Assembly (NCBI RefSeq): GCF_001642475.1
Contig: NW_019174060.1
Location: 1-64,000 of the forward strand
Reading direction: 5' to 3'
Source of the DNA: Fonsecaea monophora
Taxonomy: Eukaryota > Ascomycota > Eurotiomycetes > Chaetothyriales > Herpotrichiellaceae
Length of the DNA: 64,000 nt
In this document: positions 8,555 through 19,994 of the stretch, one piece after another
Position numbering within the stretch: position 1 is the stretch's first letter
Layout: every line of letters starts with the position of its first letter
Notes under the pieces: model-generated
Told to the model about the DNA's origin: nothing
What the model saw: the letters and a program-made list of their open reading frames with translations, nothing else
The model's database searches: none
Made by a program: the position numbers and the translations under genes

Positions 8555-11500
8555 TCAAAAATTGCGGTAATACTTCGTGTCCAGGCTAGGAGACGGATCC
8601 AATGTGCCCAAGTTCTCATCGTCCAATCTGGTGCCAAATGCTAAACCACCCACAGAGTCTTCCAAGTCCAGGTCTAGATTGGCACCCGAGAAGTCCTGGA
8701 ATGGGATATTAAGAGCCTCAAAGTTGATTGCCGATTCCGGCACTGGACTCGCTTCTTTTGGGGGTTCCGGTCCTTTTCGCCTGCCCCTATTTCTGCCCAC
8801 TTTTGATGTTGGTTTAGCTTTGGGCCGTGTTCCAGATATAGACGCCGAAGAGGACGCTGACGCCGATGACGAGGCGTGACCAAGACTACCATAGCCCGAA
8901 TCGACCGAGGAGGTTGTGGAGTGCTTCGGTTTCAGCTCAGAAGCTCCTGTCAATGTTCCCTCGGTGGAATCATTCAGACTGGAAAGCTTGACCGGATTGA
9001 ATTCTGTGACTGACGGAGCTACTGCTGTTCCCTGCATGTTGTTAATCTCCTTAAAGGCCGAGGCGAAATCAAAGTCGAAGTCAGGTGACACCGTGTCCGT
9101 CGATATAGCCAGACCGAGCTCGTCACCATGGCTCCAGCTGTTGCATTCGTCGTCATAGCGGTCATTCTCTGGGTCAACAGCCAAAGGAATGGGGAAGGTC
9201 ACTCCAGCAGGCGACTCTGCCACGGTCAGGACCTCCTGAGCAGGTTCTGGGGTATTGAGCTTGGGTGCAGTCCTAGCCGGGAAAGGACGACTGAAGCTTT
9301 GGCGATGACCTGGTAGAAGCAAGTGTGACTCAACCCCTGTCCTGCTTGCGGAACCAGGCCCATGGATGGGTGAAGGAGGAATGGAAGACACCGGTGTTAG
9401 GGAGATTGAGCTACGTCGAGCTGAACCCGGCGGCTGGGCCGAACAGGGCGACACTTCAACAGACGGATTCCCCAAAGAAGGACTGTTGACAGGCCTCAAC
9501 CTCTGGAGTACTTCAGTCATGGAGGCTCTCAGCTGCTCACGGATGAGTTGTCGCGCCTCCGCTGACTGAAGCCACCCCTGACCAGGGACATTTGTGAGCT
9601 GATCCAGGCGAGATTCAAAGACTTCCCCTAGAACATCCATTGTGTCCTGGGTTTCCGCCGGCCCTGGACTTTGTGCCGAAGATTCACCCGTGTTGTCGGC
9701 GTATGGGCTTGTTGGCTGTGGTAGTCCCGGAAACAGTATGCCGTAGATTGTGTACCAAACCTGCTCAGGAGTGCTGGCCGGTCGTTTACGCCGAATATCG
9801 TTGTACTGTGCCTCGTCAAACTTCTCTGGGAATGGGCACTCGACAAGTGCACAGGGTGCTGTCCCTCGGATATGTTGGTCTAGTTGGTCCTTGCGGTCAA
9901 ACTTCGTATAGCACCGCATGCAGTGGATGCGGCGCCAATGGACCCGATAGAGATGCTGCTTGAGTCGCGAGATGTCAGGCCAGTATCCACTTGAGCAGCC
10001 TCGATAATGCTTCTCGTGCGAATTCTGTTCCGAATACCTCGATTTGTCAAATCTAGAGAAAGGACAGGCGAATAGTTTCTCGGGCATCGAATCGGGGTCT
10101 TGTTTGATCTTCTTCGGCGTTCCTCCTGCAGTGTCCTCGTCGTCTTCGTCGGGGTCCTGTCCGCATCTGCTTGGCGTACGTTTTGGCGAGGACTTATGAT
10201 TCGAGCCAGTGGAATTGGACGGTGAGACCATCGCGGATCCGGTGCCCGCTTTGCGTTTGGTGGCATGCGTTCTTATATTGTTGTTCTGGGAGGGATCATC
10301 AGAACAAAGATGAGCTGCGAGAAATGGCAGGGTAGATCTACGAAACGAGTTTAGGTGAGGGAGAATACATACCTGTGACAGATCTTGGAACTGTGCACCG
10401 AGTCCGGCGGACAGTTCCGACATTTGTCTTGCAATTGCTGATTGCATATTGAGAGTGAACATCTGCTGTTTCACGTGAAGAGCGGCCTCCTGTTCTCTGA
10501 GCAAGGCCTGCTGCTCTCGCACAGCGGCCTCTCGTTCTCGCAAGGTAAGCTCCTTTTCCCGGAATGCCATATCTTGTTCACGTCGACGGAAATCAAGCTC
10601 TTGCGCATCCATAGATCTCTGGGATTGGTGCATCCTCCGTTGTTGAGCTTCATGTGATATCTTCTGTTCTAGAATATCGTTGTATGCCCATGGACTGTCT
10701 GCGGAAATCGTTGCCTGGGTGGGCGACTCAGTCAGTCGGTTGTGGTGGGTAGAGAAATCCGACAGATTCAACCCCCACATGGCCGTGGCGTATTGCTGTA
10801 CTTCTGAGCGAGATTGTTCGCTACTCATGTTGGCGACGTCCACTTTATGAGAGACCGTTGGACGAGAAACACTCCGCACCCTTTCCGTAAGGTTATGGCG
10901 ACAGCTCCAGCCGGCCTGATCACATGAGGAACACAGTATGCGGTCGCCATTGTCGCAAATCGAGCAGTGGTAGTAGATCTGGTGCAGACGAATGGGGCTC
11001 TGACATGAGTCGCACCGCATGGACCTTGGAGCCGTAGGAGCATTGTTCGCTCTTGCATCGTCGTTCTCGGTAGGTGATAGCTTGTCCTTTTCTTTCAATG
11101 CGTGAGCATCTTCTAATAGGACAACAGGCTCGTTCTTCTGGGTCCTCGTCGAGTCTTGAAATGGCGTATATTGCGGCAATTCGGCCGGAAGCTCAGCAAT
11201 TTCGGCGGATGGCGGGGGTGAAGGAGAAGGATTGAGATAGTCCCGGAACTCCTGTTTGCTGTCGAAGTCGTCAAGTGTTGGCGGATCCGCTCTATCTCTC
11301 CGAACATGACGACTGAGTTTGTTCAACGGAGTCTTCAGGCTGAAACTCTTGACTACTTGTGAGGCTATGCTCCTCGTGCTCTTCGTGCGGAATGGGATCG
11401 AGTCTCCTCTGGTCGTCGCCCACCTCCGGGACGCAGCAACTTCAGCAGCCAGTGCCGCGCGGCGCAATTGGTCCTCCTCTTTTTGTGCCTTGCGCAGCTC

Positions 11501-12025
11501 CTTCTCCTCCTTTTTCATATGCTTCCTCAAACGCTTCTGGTATTTGCGTTGCTGACTGAGAGTTTCTACCCGTAGCGGGGGCCGAGGTGGGCACGGATCT
11601 TGAAGCTCGGAATCGATGTCCGGTGTCCATGATGGCGCTGACGGCGGGGCACACGGAGGGCTGATTGCAGAGATAGGTGACCCTCTGTATAAACTTAATG
11701 AAGCAGCTTCTGTCTCCCGTTGTATGGTTGACAGTGAGTTGAGGCTGTTTGACCGATTGAGCGGACAGGGCAAAGGGTCTGAGGCGGGGATGTCGTGGAA
11801 ATGGCCCGGGCGATAAGGATAAGGAAGGGTTCTCGTTTTGCGCAACACTGCCCGATGCAAAGATCCCAGTGCATCAGGAGGAGTCCACGATTGTTTTGAC
11901 CGTAGAGCTTTCTGTGTCTGGTCGGCGATCAGGAGTTCTTTAATATCATTGGTATGCTCCTCATGGGTGCTGATCCGCGCCCGAATGTCAGGCTGATCCC
12001 GAGTGCGGAGAGCCAAATCAGCCAT
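8555..12025 (-). CDS. Large ZZ plus C2H2 zinc-finger, coiled-coil protein
   Basis: A likely nuclear or regulatory protein of unknown role. I start at the ATG at 12025 (MADLALRTRD), although the frame stays open 49 codons further upstream. An 87-base intron at 10286-10372 (GTATGT...CCCAG) has a length divisible by three, so the frame is open with or without splicing. The spliced product is about 1127 aa. Features in order: a basic coiled coil near residues 155-195; a ZZ-type zinc finger near 336-380 (CDSC...CSIC...CSSC plus a final CRH); a highly charged coiled coil near 465-530 made of FREKE/REREAA repeats; a cysteine/histidine block near residues 620-710 with C2H2-like pairs (HCMRCYTKF...HIRGTAPC); and a long low-complexity Ser/Pro tail. 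No enzyme domain is seen. Confidence 0.75.
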   Translation of the reverse strand: MADLALRTRDQPDIRARISTHEEHTNDIKELLIADQTQKALRSKQSWTPPDALGSLHRAVLRKTRTLPYPYRPGHFHDIPASDPLPCPLNRSNSLNSLSTIQRETEAASLSLYRGSPISAISPPCAPPSAPSWTPDIDSELQDPCPPRPPLRVETLSQQRKYQKRLRKHMKKEEKELRKAQKEEDQLRRAALAAEVAASRRWATTRGDSIPFRTKSTRSIASQVVKSFSLKTPLNKLSRHVRRDRADPPTLDDFDSKQEFRDYLNPSPSPPPSAEIAELPAELPQYTPFQDSTRTQKNEPVVLLEDAHALKEKDKLSPTENDDARANNAPTAPRSMRCDSCQSPIRLHQIYYHCSICDNGDRILCSSCDQAGWSCRHNLTERVRSVSRPTVSHKVDVANMSSEQSRSEVQQYATAMWGLNLSDFSTHHNRLTESPTQATISADSPWAYNDILEQKISHEAQQRRMHQSQRSMDAQELDFRRREQDMAFREKELTLREREAAVREQQALLREQEAALHVKQQMFTLNMQSAIARQMSELSAGLGAQFQDLSQVCILPHLNSFRRSTLPFLAAHLCSDDPSQNNNIRTHATKRKAGTGSAMVSPSNSTGSNHKSSPKRTPSRCGQDPDEDDEDTAGGTPKKIKQDPDSMPEKLFACPFSRFDKSRYSEQNSHEKHYRGCSSGYWPDISRLKQHLYRVHWRRIHCMRCYTKFDRKDQLDQHIRGTAPCALVECPFPEKFDEAQYNDIRRKRPASTPEQVWYTIYGILFPGLPQPTSPYADNTGESSAQSPGPAETQDTMDVLGEVFESRLDQLTNVPGQGWLQSAEARQLIREQLRASMTEVLQRLRPVNSPSLGNPSVEVSPCSAQPPGSARRSSISLTPVSSIPPSPIHGPGSASRTGVESHLLLPGHRQSFSRPFPARTAPKLNTPEPAQEVLTVAESPAGVTFPIPLAVDPENDRYDDECNSWSHGDELGLAISTDTVSPDFDFDFASAFKEINNMQGTAVAPSVTEFNPVKLSSLNDSTEGTLTGASELKPKHSTTSSVDSGYGSLGHASSSASASSSASISGTRPKAKPTSKVGRNRGRRKGPEPPKEASPVPESAINFEALNIPFQDFSGANLDLDLEDSVGGLAFGTRLDDENLGTLDPSPSLDTKYYRNF

Positions 12026-12743
12026 GTTTTGTGAGGAAACGGGATTATTCTGGTACGAAAAGAGACAGATCGTGGCGAGACTTGGTCTCAGAGGTGGCAA
12101 GACGATGGCAAACACATTCGGGAGAAGGAGTCGATCATGACTGAGGCAGCAGAGCTGCTGTCGAGGAGACAAGAGGACATTATGATGGAGCTTTGTGAGA
12201 AAGACTCACTTTTGTTCAATGAATGACATGGGGCAGCCCAGCAGACAGCCTGCCCGCAACTGCCCGCAGCCGAGTGCTCCCCCCGGTCAAAGGGCAAAGG
12301 GCTGCTGTTCGTTAGGCGGGCGTGCCCAATGGGCATTCCCAGTAGGACTGTGTGGCCCATCAATCCCGCTGCCTGTGCGATTGGCCCTTCTCCGTCCCCG
12401 AACGGGGCGCCTGAGGCTCCCAAGCCACGATCAAGCCACAGAAACACCTCGCACCAGCCATAGTGCAGGGTCGAGTCTGCCTTGCCCAGAGGGCCCTAAC
12501 CCAGGCAATGCTAGCGGACGAGGGAGGAACTCGATGTTTTCCGTATGACAAGTGAGGGAGAGCACATCAGCACAGTCGTCGCCGTCAGACAATTATGATT
12601 TTCCTTCCTTGGATCGCCCGCCACGGCTTGCCATGACGTGCTTTTCGTCAGGGATTCTCTAATATCTCTCAAACAATTGTTCGCGACTGAGCAGCTACCG
12701 CCGTGACATCTTTCCCCCAAGTCTTCCGTCTTCCGACTTCACC
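12026..12743. promoter_or_regulatory. Divergent intergenic region, zinc-finger gene / CoA-binding gene
   Basis: A 718-base gap between two genes read away from each other, so it should hold both promoters. No clear TATA box was recognised. Short ORFs here overlap on both strands and look like chance. Confidence 0.4.
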
Positions 12744-13217
12744 ATGGAAGCCGCCGCCAGAAGATTCTTCACCTCACCGTACTTTGCCGTGGTCGGCGCA
12801 AGTCAAGATAAAAGCAAGTTTGGGTACAGGATATTGGCGTGGTACCATGTCTACTCGCTGCCGGTGACACCAATCAATCCGACTCGACCATCGATATCCC
12901 TGCCCTCCAAGACATACCCCACTGTACCAACGGTCACAGCTCTTCCTCACCCGTCCCAGACGGCACTGTCATTTCTCACGCCGCCTGCAGTTACGAGGAA
13001 AGTCCTGGAGGAGGCTAAGGCGGCCGGAGTGAAAGCTGTGTGGCTACAGCCAGGGAGCTTCGAGGACCAGGACCTGGAGTACGCCAAGGAGAACTTTGAG
13101 TCGGCCGTGGGAGGGTTTGAGGATGGCACGGTGGGCGGAGAGGGCTGGTGTGTGTTAGTCGACGGTGAGAACATGCTGAGAGCAGTAGGCAGGAAGTTTG
13201 AGAGGCAGAAGCTGTAG
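12744..13217 (+). CDS. Small CoA-binding (YccU-like) Rossmann protein
   Basis: A 157-residue single-exon protein of the CoA_binding_2 family, which is one Rossmann domain related to the CoA-binding part of succinyl-CoA synthetase. Visible signs are FAVVGASQDKSKFGYRI near residue 15, the second strand VTPINPTRPSI, and the C-terminal AVWLQPGSFEDQD followed by a CVLVDGENML segment. The start ATG follows a CACC context and the length fits the family. Fungal members have no established function; CoA or nucleotide binding is assumed from the family. It is read away from the zinc-finger gene and towards the APC permease. Confidence 0.85.
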   Translation: MEAAARRFFTSPYFAVVGASQDKSKFGYRILAWYHVYSLPVTPINPTRPSISLPSKTYPTVPTVTALPHPSQTALSFLTPPAVTRKVLEEAKAAGVKAVWLQPGSFEDQDLEYAKENFESAVGGFEDGTVGGEGWCVLVDGENMLRAVGRKFERQKL

Positions 13218-13360
13218 GCGAGGAGTACAGTTGGTATTGGGCCATCTGCTATATTATGACCAAGAGATGTCAGACGGGTGCAAAGTCCCACAATAACAGC
13301 GATGCTGTATTGTCCTTGTCTTGAGACGCGCTGTTGTTGCGCCTCCGCCCTAATCTTGAG

Positions 13361-15220
13361 CTATATCGTCCGTGTCACACTCTTCCGCCGATGTCCAAAG
13401 TCAAAGTTTGCTAGGGCATCTCCTTCCTCAACCGTCGCTACTCCTCCTTCAACCCGGGCATTTCGCAACTCTTCCTCGGTGATTGTCTTGATCGGTCCTT
13501 GGAACCAGTGCATAGCACCCCATACAGGGAAGAACCATCCCACCAAGCTAATGACTGTGATAATACCAATGCAAATAGGCGCATAGTTCAGTGTCTCCGC
13601 GTCCACCGGGTACAACTGTGGCAGGAGAAGGACTGCAAAAAGGAACAAGATGTATACCGTGGCGATAGTGGCCAGTGGTGCCGAGAGCTTTCCCAAGTTC
13701 CACTTCGCCGGTACAAACGACTTGCGTCCCACTGTCTGTCTCGCGATTATAGGGATCAGATAGGAGAAGTTGGTGGCGATCGTGGCGGTAGCCGTGATTG
13801 CTGAGAATGCGACTGTGGAACCAATGACGGCTGTGGTGATGGCAACAGACATGCAGAACACGAGCAGTGCGGCATTGACCGCCATCTTGCGTTTGGAGAG
13901 CTTCCTGAAGAAGAAGCTGAAGGGGAGCACCCCGTCGCGGGAGATGGCATAAGTAACTCGCTGGGCTGACATGAAGCAACTCGCCGTCGCGCACGTGCTG
14001 TCGACCCAGAGCAGCGAGAGGATGGCGACCGCACCGTTCTCTCCAATAAGTTGAACGAGATACTCCGCCCAGTTATTTGCATAAGTTGCTGAGATGATAC
14101 CTTCAAAATCTTGCATGCAGAAAAGAATGATGATGAGGGTAGGCACCGACAAGATCCACGCCGAGAAAGTGGACACTGCAAATAGCTATGAGTCTCCATA
14201 GTCAACAACCCCAGGAGAAAAAGGAAATAGACTTACTGTAGATCCCTTTGGCGACAACGGTGGAGGCTTGCTTTGTTTCTTCAGCCAGATGTGCAGAGGC
14301 GTCGTACCCGTAGAAGACCCAAGCTCCGAACAGGACGGAAATGACCCTTGTGAAACGACGTCAGTTATGAGCGAAGGAGCGGCGCATTGAGGTCCAAATG
14401 CTGTAACTCACCAACAGTACCCATCTGAGGCCTGCTTCTTGTCTCCCAAGTTGATGCCGTTGTAGAACAAATCAAACGCCCCGTGGCTGCTGTTGAAATG
14501 CTTCTCGGAAGCCTTGATTGGAAACCAGATCCAGTACATGAAGAAGAGCGAGAAGAAAATTGCGACCGCAAAGCGGAAATAGTACTGGAGCAACTTCGAG
14601 TTGTAGATGTTTGGAATCATGGCAAAGATCATGCCAATGCTCGTGAGCAGCCACAAGAACCAGCCCTTGTGGAGAACTTCGGCGTCAGGATATTTTATCA
14701 TCAGAGCCGAGACCAAGAAGTTGGTAGAGCCTTGCTGGACCCCTGGAACTATGGTAATCCAACCGGCAAAATTCCACCATGCTGTCATCCAGCTGAGGAA
14801 GGGACCATACCTCTCTCCACCTAGACGGTAGCTCCAGAAGTAGATGCCGCCGGTGGTGGGTAGCGCAGCGGCCAGCTCTGCCATGACCAAGCTCACGATG
14901 CAGGAAAGGCCACCAACCATTGTCCAGTTGGCGAATGCTGCTTGGGGTCCTCCGGTGTACATAACCCACCCAAATAAGACAGGAATTCCAGAGATGAAGT
15001 TCATAGAAGTGAATGTCGCTGCCCAACTCTCGAAGAAGCCCAGGGATCGAATGAACTCTTGTTTGTATCCCAGGGTGGCAAGATGGTATTCATCGTGGGT
15101 GAGGACGACACCAACGCCGACGTTGTCGTGGGCGCCATCTTTGATGGAGGGCGGATCAGATGGAGTGGATGTATCTTTGACATCCATCTGTGTCAAATCT
15201 TTCTCAGCTGTAGAAGCCAT
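13361..15220 (-). CDS. APC-family amino acid/choline-type permease
   Basis: Plasma-membrane transporter of the amino acid-choline-GABA type (Hnm1/GABA-permease-like). Exons are 15220-14412, 14346-14237 and 14175-13361 (577 aa). Both introns have GT...AG ends; the first is 65 and the second 61 bases. I use the ATG at 15220 (MASTAEKD) because the longer ORF adds 55 residues without family character. The hydrophilic N-terminus leads to LATLGYKQEFIRSLGFFESW, then about 12 hydrophobic segments. The family marker GAWVFYGYDASAHLAEET is encoded by the small middle exon. The substrate cannot be set from sequence; choline, GABA or another amine are all possible. A second transporter lies 1.1 kb upstream on the same strand. 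Confidence 0.9.
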
Positions 15221-16327
15221 GGTGAGGAGGAGGATGAGGAGGCCAGATGGTGGGAGAGATGTGCGAGACTTGCATCCTGGAACTGCCGTTGATCTTCCAT
15301 ATGTAGTGACAGGACCCTGACGACTCTCGGAATGCAACTCTTTTCGGACTTCTGCACTGTTGGAATAGCTCGTCGAAGGCGACAATGATGATCCCTATCA
15401 GAGGTTAGCTTGCAGAAGTCCGTTATCAAGGCAGCCAGCCCTGGCGGAGAGCTTCTGCAGAGACGCCATACCTATTGAAGTTCAAAGATGCGGAGAAACA
15501 GCCACGACGAGTTGTTGGAAGGAGAAGACCCGCGTTGGTGGCAGAGGCTAGCGAGTCTTATCAAGCTTGATTCAGCGTAGCAGATTCTAGGCCTGGTTGG
15601 GGTAATGAAACGACCAGCCACTGATTGCGGTGAATGGAAGAAGACCAATACCGCAGCCTTTGATAAGAGTGGTCGAGAAGGCGACATGGCTTTTGCACTA
15701 CCGGCTGTCATCTTTGGCCATATCTGCATAAAATCCATGCGCAACGTGTTCAAGGGAACCAGCGTGCCGGGTCTGCCACGTGGGATGGAGGGAGTTCGGA
15801 ACAGGAGGGAGATGGAGATAGAGCCGCGAGAAATGGCCCTCTGCCAAAATTGATGGTTACAGGCGCAGTGTGTGGTACTGGTTTCATCGATGGAGAAAAA
15901 GGGTTGTGGATGATAACAATGGAATTTGAAATCGTGATTCTTCTTCGTCTGTCCTTCTGGTAAGTTACCCAGATAGGCAGGGACTTACTCACCTTGGCGG
16001 CGAAGCCTTGGCGTTGTCACATCTATAATTATCAGTCGCGTCACAGACTATCGTGCCTATCGACTGAGCATTTTCACCCTTTCTAGCGCTTGATCAATAG
16101 CCATACTCACCACACACCGAAGTGGAAAGGATGAGAACCAGACAGCAGATTGATACACGATCCACCACACGATCCACCCGGTGGAACAAAATATTTGTCC
16201 ATCATCTCATTGCAGCTTCGGGGCTAATAAAACCAACTATACGACTTTTGAGACTATCAAATACATAAAGGGTGTGTGGCGCCTGAGATACTATTCCTCC
16301 ACAAATTAGTTATATCGCCCACGGCAT
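15221..16327. other. Spacer between two minus-strand transporter genes
   Basis: About 1.1 kb without a supported gene. It must contain the 3' end of the NCS1 permease and the promoter and 5' untranslated region of the APC permease. The short ORFs at 15472-15753 and 15605-15853 oppose each other and resemble no family. Confidence 0.4.
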
Positions 16328-18000
16328 TTACCTTCCCGTCTTCTTCCTCTCCAGATAACGCAAGGGAAAGTAGCAAACCACTGTGATGGCGCCAGACATG
16401 TAGATACCGACGTCACCACCGAATGGTCCGAATTTGGCAGCAATAGGTCCGACGTACTGGAAGACACCTGTTAGCAACTACTTCGGCCAGATAGGAACAT
16501 GCGAATATCACAGTGACTTACCCAAACTTGCGCCATACCGGGCAGACCACCAGCCAGATATCCTGCCAGCAGGGAGAAGACAGCCGCGGCACCCCATGGC
16601 AGCTTATCAGGCATATCCCATACTTCGAGGTTGTACCCTTCACCCGATCGCTTGCGAAAGAATTGGTCTTCAATTAGAAGAATGAGGGTGAAGGAGATGG
16701 TCCAGTAACCCAGCAAGGACACGAAATCTGAAACAATGTTGGACAGATGGTCCTTTCCAGCAATGGCGAGCAGCGCCACCACCAGAGCGACCAAAAAGGA
16801 CCAAATAAATCTAGGTACAGCATGGAAGTAGTGGCCGAGAAGTTGGATAGATAGACCGGAGGAGTAGTTGATGGCAATGTTGTTGCCCAAGACGCTGAAG
16901 GTGAGGATAACCAGGCAAAATTTGGCCCAGCCGACGGGATGGTAGATCTCGCGCAACAAGCCGCCCAGGCCGTGGTTCTCATAAGCATCCGAGTAAGGAG
17001 GATATGCGTTCAGGATAGCGGCGTTCCCAATGCAGGAACCGATGACGGTCACGAAGACGGTTGGGATGGTAATCCCGGCCAGGGTCAGGAAGAAGATCTT
17101 CCAGGTCTTTGTGCTTGCAGGGTAATTGCAATAGTAGTCGGCGGCGATGGAGCACCAGCCAGAAGAGCTGGAGAAGCAGATGGCCATGAAGCTGAGCCAC
17201 GAGCCAGCAATCTCCAGGTTTGAAGCAGGGAATCCAGGTGCATTGGGTCCGACATGCGGCGCCGCCTGACCGATCAAGACGCACAGGAGAATAAAAGATA
17301 CAATCCAGCTGTACTTCTCAAAGGTGTGGATGATGGCAAAGCCAAACACCGAAACCACGTAGGACACGATGGCGACAATCACGCAGCCCACGGCGATGGT
17401 CATTGAGTAGTCCGAGACAGCGCTGAGCATTTGACCAGTAATGACCACATTGACCACAGCAAAACCACCGCCAACGATCACGTTGAGAACACTGCAGAGC
17501 TTGGCTCCCCAGAAACCAAAGGAATATCGGGATGTGGCGATTTGACGAAGTCCAGTCTTAGGTCCCAGGGTACCAGTATATGCCGTGCAGAGCGCTCCCA
17601 GGATGGTGCCCACCACCACCGCTGCGACGGATTGGCCTAGGGTTAACCCAAATTCGGGTCCCAGCACGCCGAGCGGGAGGGTGCCAACGTGGCAAGTCAT
17701 TGAAAACCACATGAAAAAGGTGTTGATGAGGGCAGGCGGCCGTTTCTCTTCCTCGGGGATACGATCGATCCCCTGGGTTTCGATACCCATCTTTTCATCG
17801 AGCCATGTCTCGCCCCTGCTCAGCCACCGAAGAGGCGCGAGGCTGGTCTGAATATGTCTTGCTTTTGCTATTTCATATGCTGGAGTGACACTGCCATGAC
17901 GGACTTCGGGCTCGACTGCCTCGTTGACCTCGGGGAGCTTTTCGATATCGATATCTTTTGACGGCGCTCCAGAGGAGCTGGTTGGCTCAATGGCGGCCAT
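16328..18000 (-). CDS. NCS1 purine-cytosine permease (Fcy2/FcyB-like)
   Basis: Proton-coupled nucleobase transporter in the plasma membrane. Exons are 18000-16522 and 16456-16328, giving 535 aa. The 65-base intron (GTAAGT...TTCCAG) was placed because the open frame otherwise diverges after GMAQVW, while the second exon restores the family C-terminus (YVGPIAAKFGPFGGDVG). The ATG at 18000 (MAAIEPTSSS) is chosen over an upstream one that adds a hydrophobic run untypical of the family. Family signs are the N-terminal ARHIQTSLAPLRWLSRGE, a TCHVGTLPLGVLGPEFGL segment in the first membrane helix, and SSGWCSIAADYYCNYP in the middle. About 12 membrane helices are visible. The exact nucleobase preference is unknown. 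Confidence 0.92.
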
Positions 18001-19994
18001 TTTGTGACGACAAAGTATGCCTGGTGCCTCACGGGAAACAGGGTCGTCGAGCGAAGGCAATAAGAGCAAGGTAAGGAACGAGAAGCACTCGGTCACACAA
18101 GGCCGGAGACATGAGAGATGGACGACCAACAGCCATTAAATATAGCAGTAACGCTACTGTAGATAACAGACGGGCACGGTAGTAGACACTGTCCCACACA
18201 CCAAGTATTGCTTCGCGAGCTTGATCGTATCTTAGCTTCGTCAAACCCTCCACTGGTGACCAAAGAGCTGCCGTTCAAACGGGCGAGTCCCGTTCCGGAG
18301 GGGTGGAAATACGACTCTGCATCTCCACAGAAGGATGATCTCGAAGATATTAGCGAGTTAGAAACGCGGAGAGCGCCGATGATTGCACCGGATGGCACAG
18401 ACCAGAGATCAAGTGGGAAATGGCAGGCGAGCCTTTGATAAGGGCGATCCAGTCATGAGCCTGGGATGGCAGGTCAGCGCCACATCTCCGATGCTGCAAT
18501 TACGCGGGCCATGGTCTGCCTTTGGGAACAGGTCCGGTTACTGGCGTCGTTGGATGTGCTATCTCGCAAGTCTCGAGTGTAAGTGTGCAATCTTTCTGCC
18601 ACTGAAAGGGCCGCCACACGAGTATTTGTGTACTTGTGCAGAGCTTCGCGAGGGGTTCTTGCGACAAGCGAGGTGCTGGGAGTCTTCCTCCTCGATTCTA
18701 GAGTGCCCATTACGCGTGACGGCCGCCTCTTTGACTGTGCATTGTCAGACTGCGTCCTCTCTCACCCCCTTTCTCAGCTGCGCTCAGGCCCCGATAAGTC
18801 CGTCAGCATTTGGATACTGTGTACCTTGTAGTATTGGGTTCGCCTCGATCGCGCAGCAAGTATTTGTTTGAGGTTGCTTTACTATGTTAATTTGAAAGAT
18901 GAGTTCGGTGGGCTCGATGGGCAAAATGGGCCCAGAGTTCACACGGGGCTCAGCGTCGCTTTTGTTACGCCTTTACTTACTACTTATTCATGCCCTTCTC
19001 TTACCTACGAGTGCACCCATTCCTTGCCTTGCCCACTCGGCACCTCCCAACCGGCGCATCGACTTGGTTAGCCATCTGGGCGGCGATAGCTTTGTCAAAT
19101 TGCAGACTGCGCCCCCCGCACCCTGTCACCCTGTCACCCTGTCGCCCTGCCTACATGCCTACATGCCTACGAAGCAAACAGTGCTACTACCTAGTCCTTC
19201 GTTGAGTCGCGAAATCTTGTAGGCATACGAGTATTTCACCGCAGCCCAGGTGAGATGGTATCAAGCACTGCGCCGCTGGCAGGGAAAAGGGAGTGTTCTT
19301 TTGTCGTTCCAGACACAGGGCTGGACATCGCTACTCGCTGCACTCAAAGGGAGAGATCAATGGTGGTGGCATCCAGGTGAAGGTGAGATGGAGTTCCCAC
19401 ATGAAAACAGGGTTGAACTTGGCCACAACACCAAGCTTGCTCAAGCTCATCTGGGCATTTGCTTGGATGTAGGGATGACTGGTTCTGGGCTTCTAAGCGG
19501 CCTGATTCCTGCAAGCCCAGAAAGGAAGAGGCCGCCCGAGACTTTAGGAGTCGGAGACTAGGGGGAAAAAGGAAGTTTCGGCCAGCCCCGAGACGAAAGA
19601 GGGAGTCTGCGGGTGACACAATGGATTTACGAGAAGTGAGAACTTGAGGCCAACGAGGGAGAAACGACCTTCCTTATCTATGACCATTATCGCGATGTTC
19701 TACTTGGTAGATTTCTGGCCCCTATCAATGAGGATGGTTATGATCAACCATTTGACCTTCCTACGATGTAGAACTGATGCTACCTACCACCAACACCAGA
19801 GCATTCGCTAATCAAGACACCCTCTAAAAGAGCACCAACTCATTACTCGTATGTCTCGCCGGGTACCGAGTAATGCCTCGTGGCACCCTTGCACTTAGAA
19901 TCGCTAGTCAACGTGTCAACCAAGACCACAGGACTATTCTGTCTATCTCTACCTGAAATATTCCCTGCGGACAACAAGAAACTCCTAGACCGCT
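18001..19994. other. Two-kilobase gene-free region
   Basis: No supported gene on either strand. All ORFs are under about 160 codons, overlap in several frames and lack domains. Small tandem repeats occur: CACCCTGT three times plus one variant at 19119-19150, then CCTACATG twice. It probably carries the promoters of the divergent NCS1 permease and 2OG oxygenase. Confidence 0.4.
19119..19150. repeat. Short tandem repeat of CACCCTGT
   Basis: Three exact 8-bp copies (19119-19142) are followed by a CGCCCTGC variant. Two CCTACATG copies lie just downstream. Confidence 0.7.

Noticed and set aside
8124..8558. 144-codon minus ORF with two hydrophobic stretches
   Set aside because: It runs directly out of the zinc-finger gene's stop codon region, matches no family, and is most simply its 3' untranslated sequence.
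10317..10372. 58-base intron in the zinc-finger gene ending at CTCGCAG
   Set aside because: This nearer acceptor gives a frameshift and a stop after 13 codons; the 87-base version keeps the frame.
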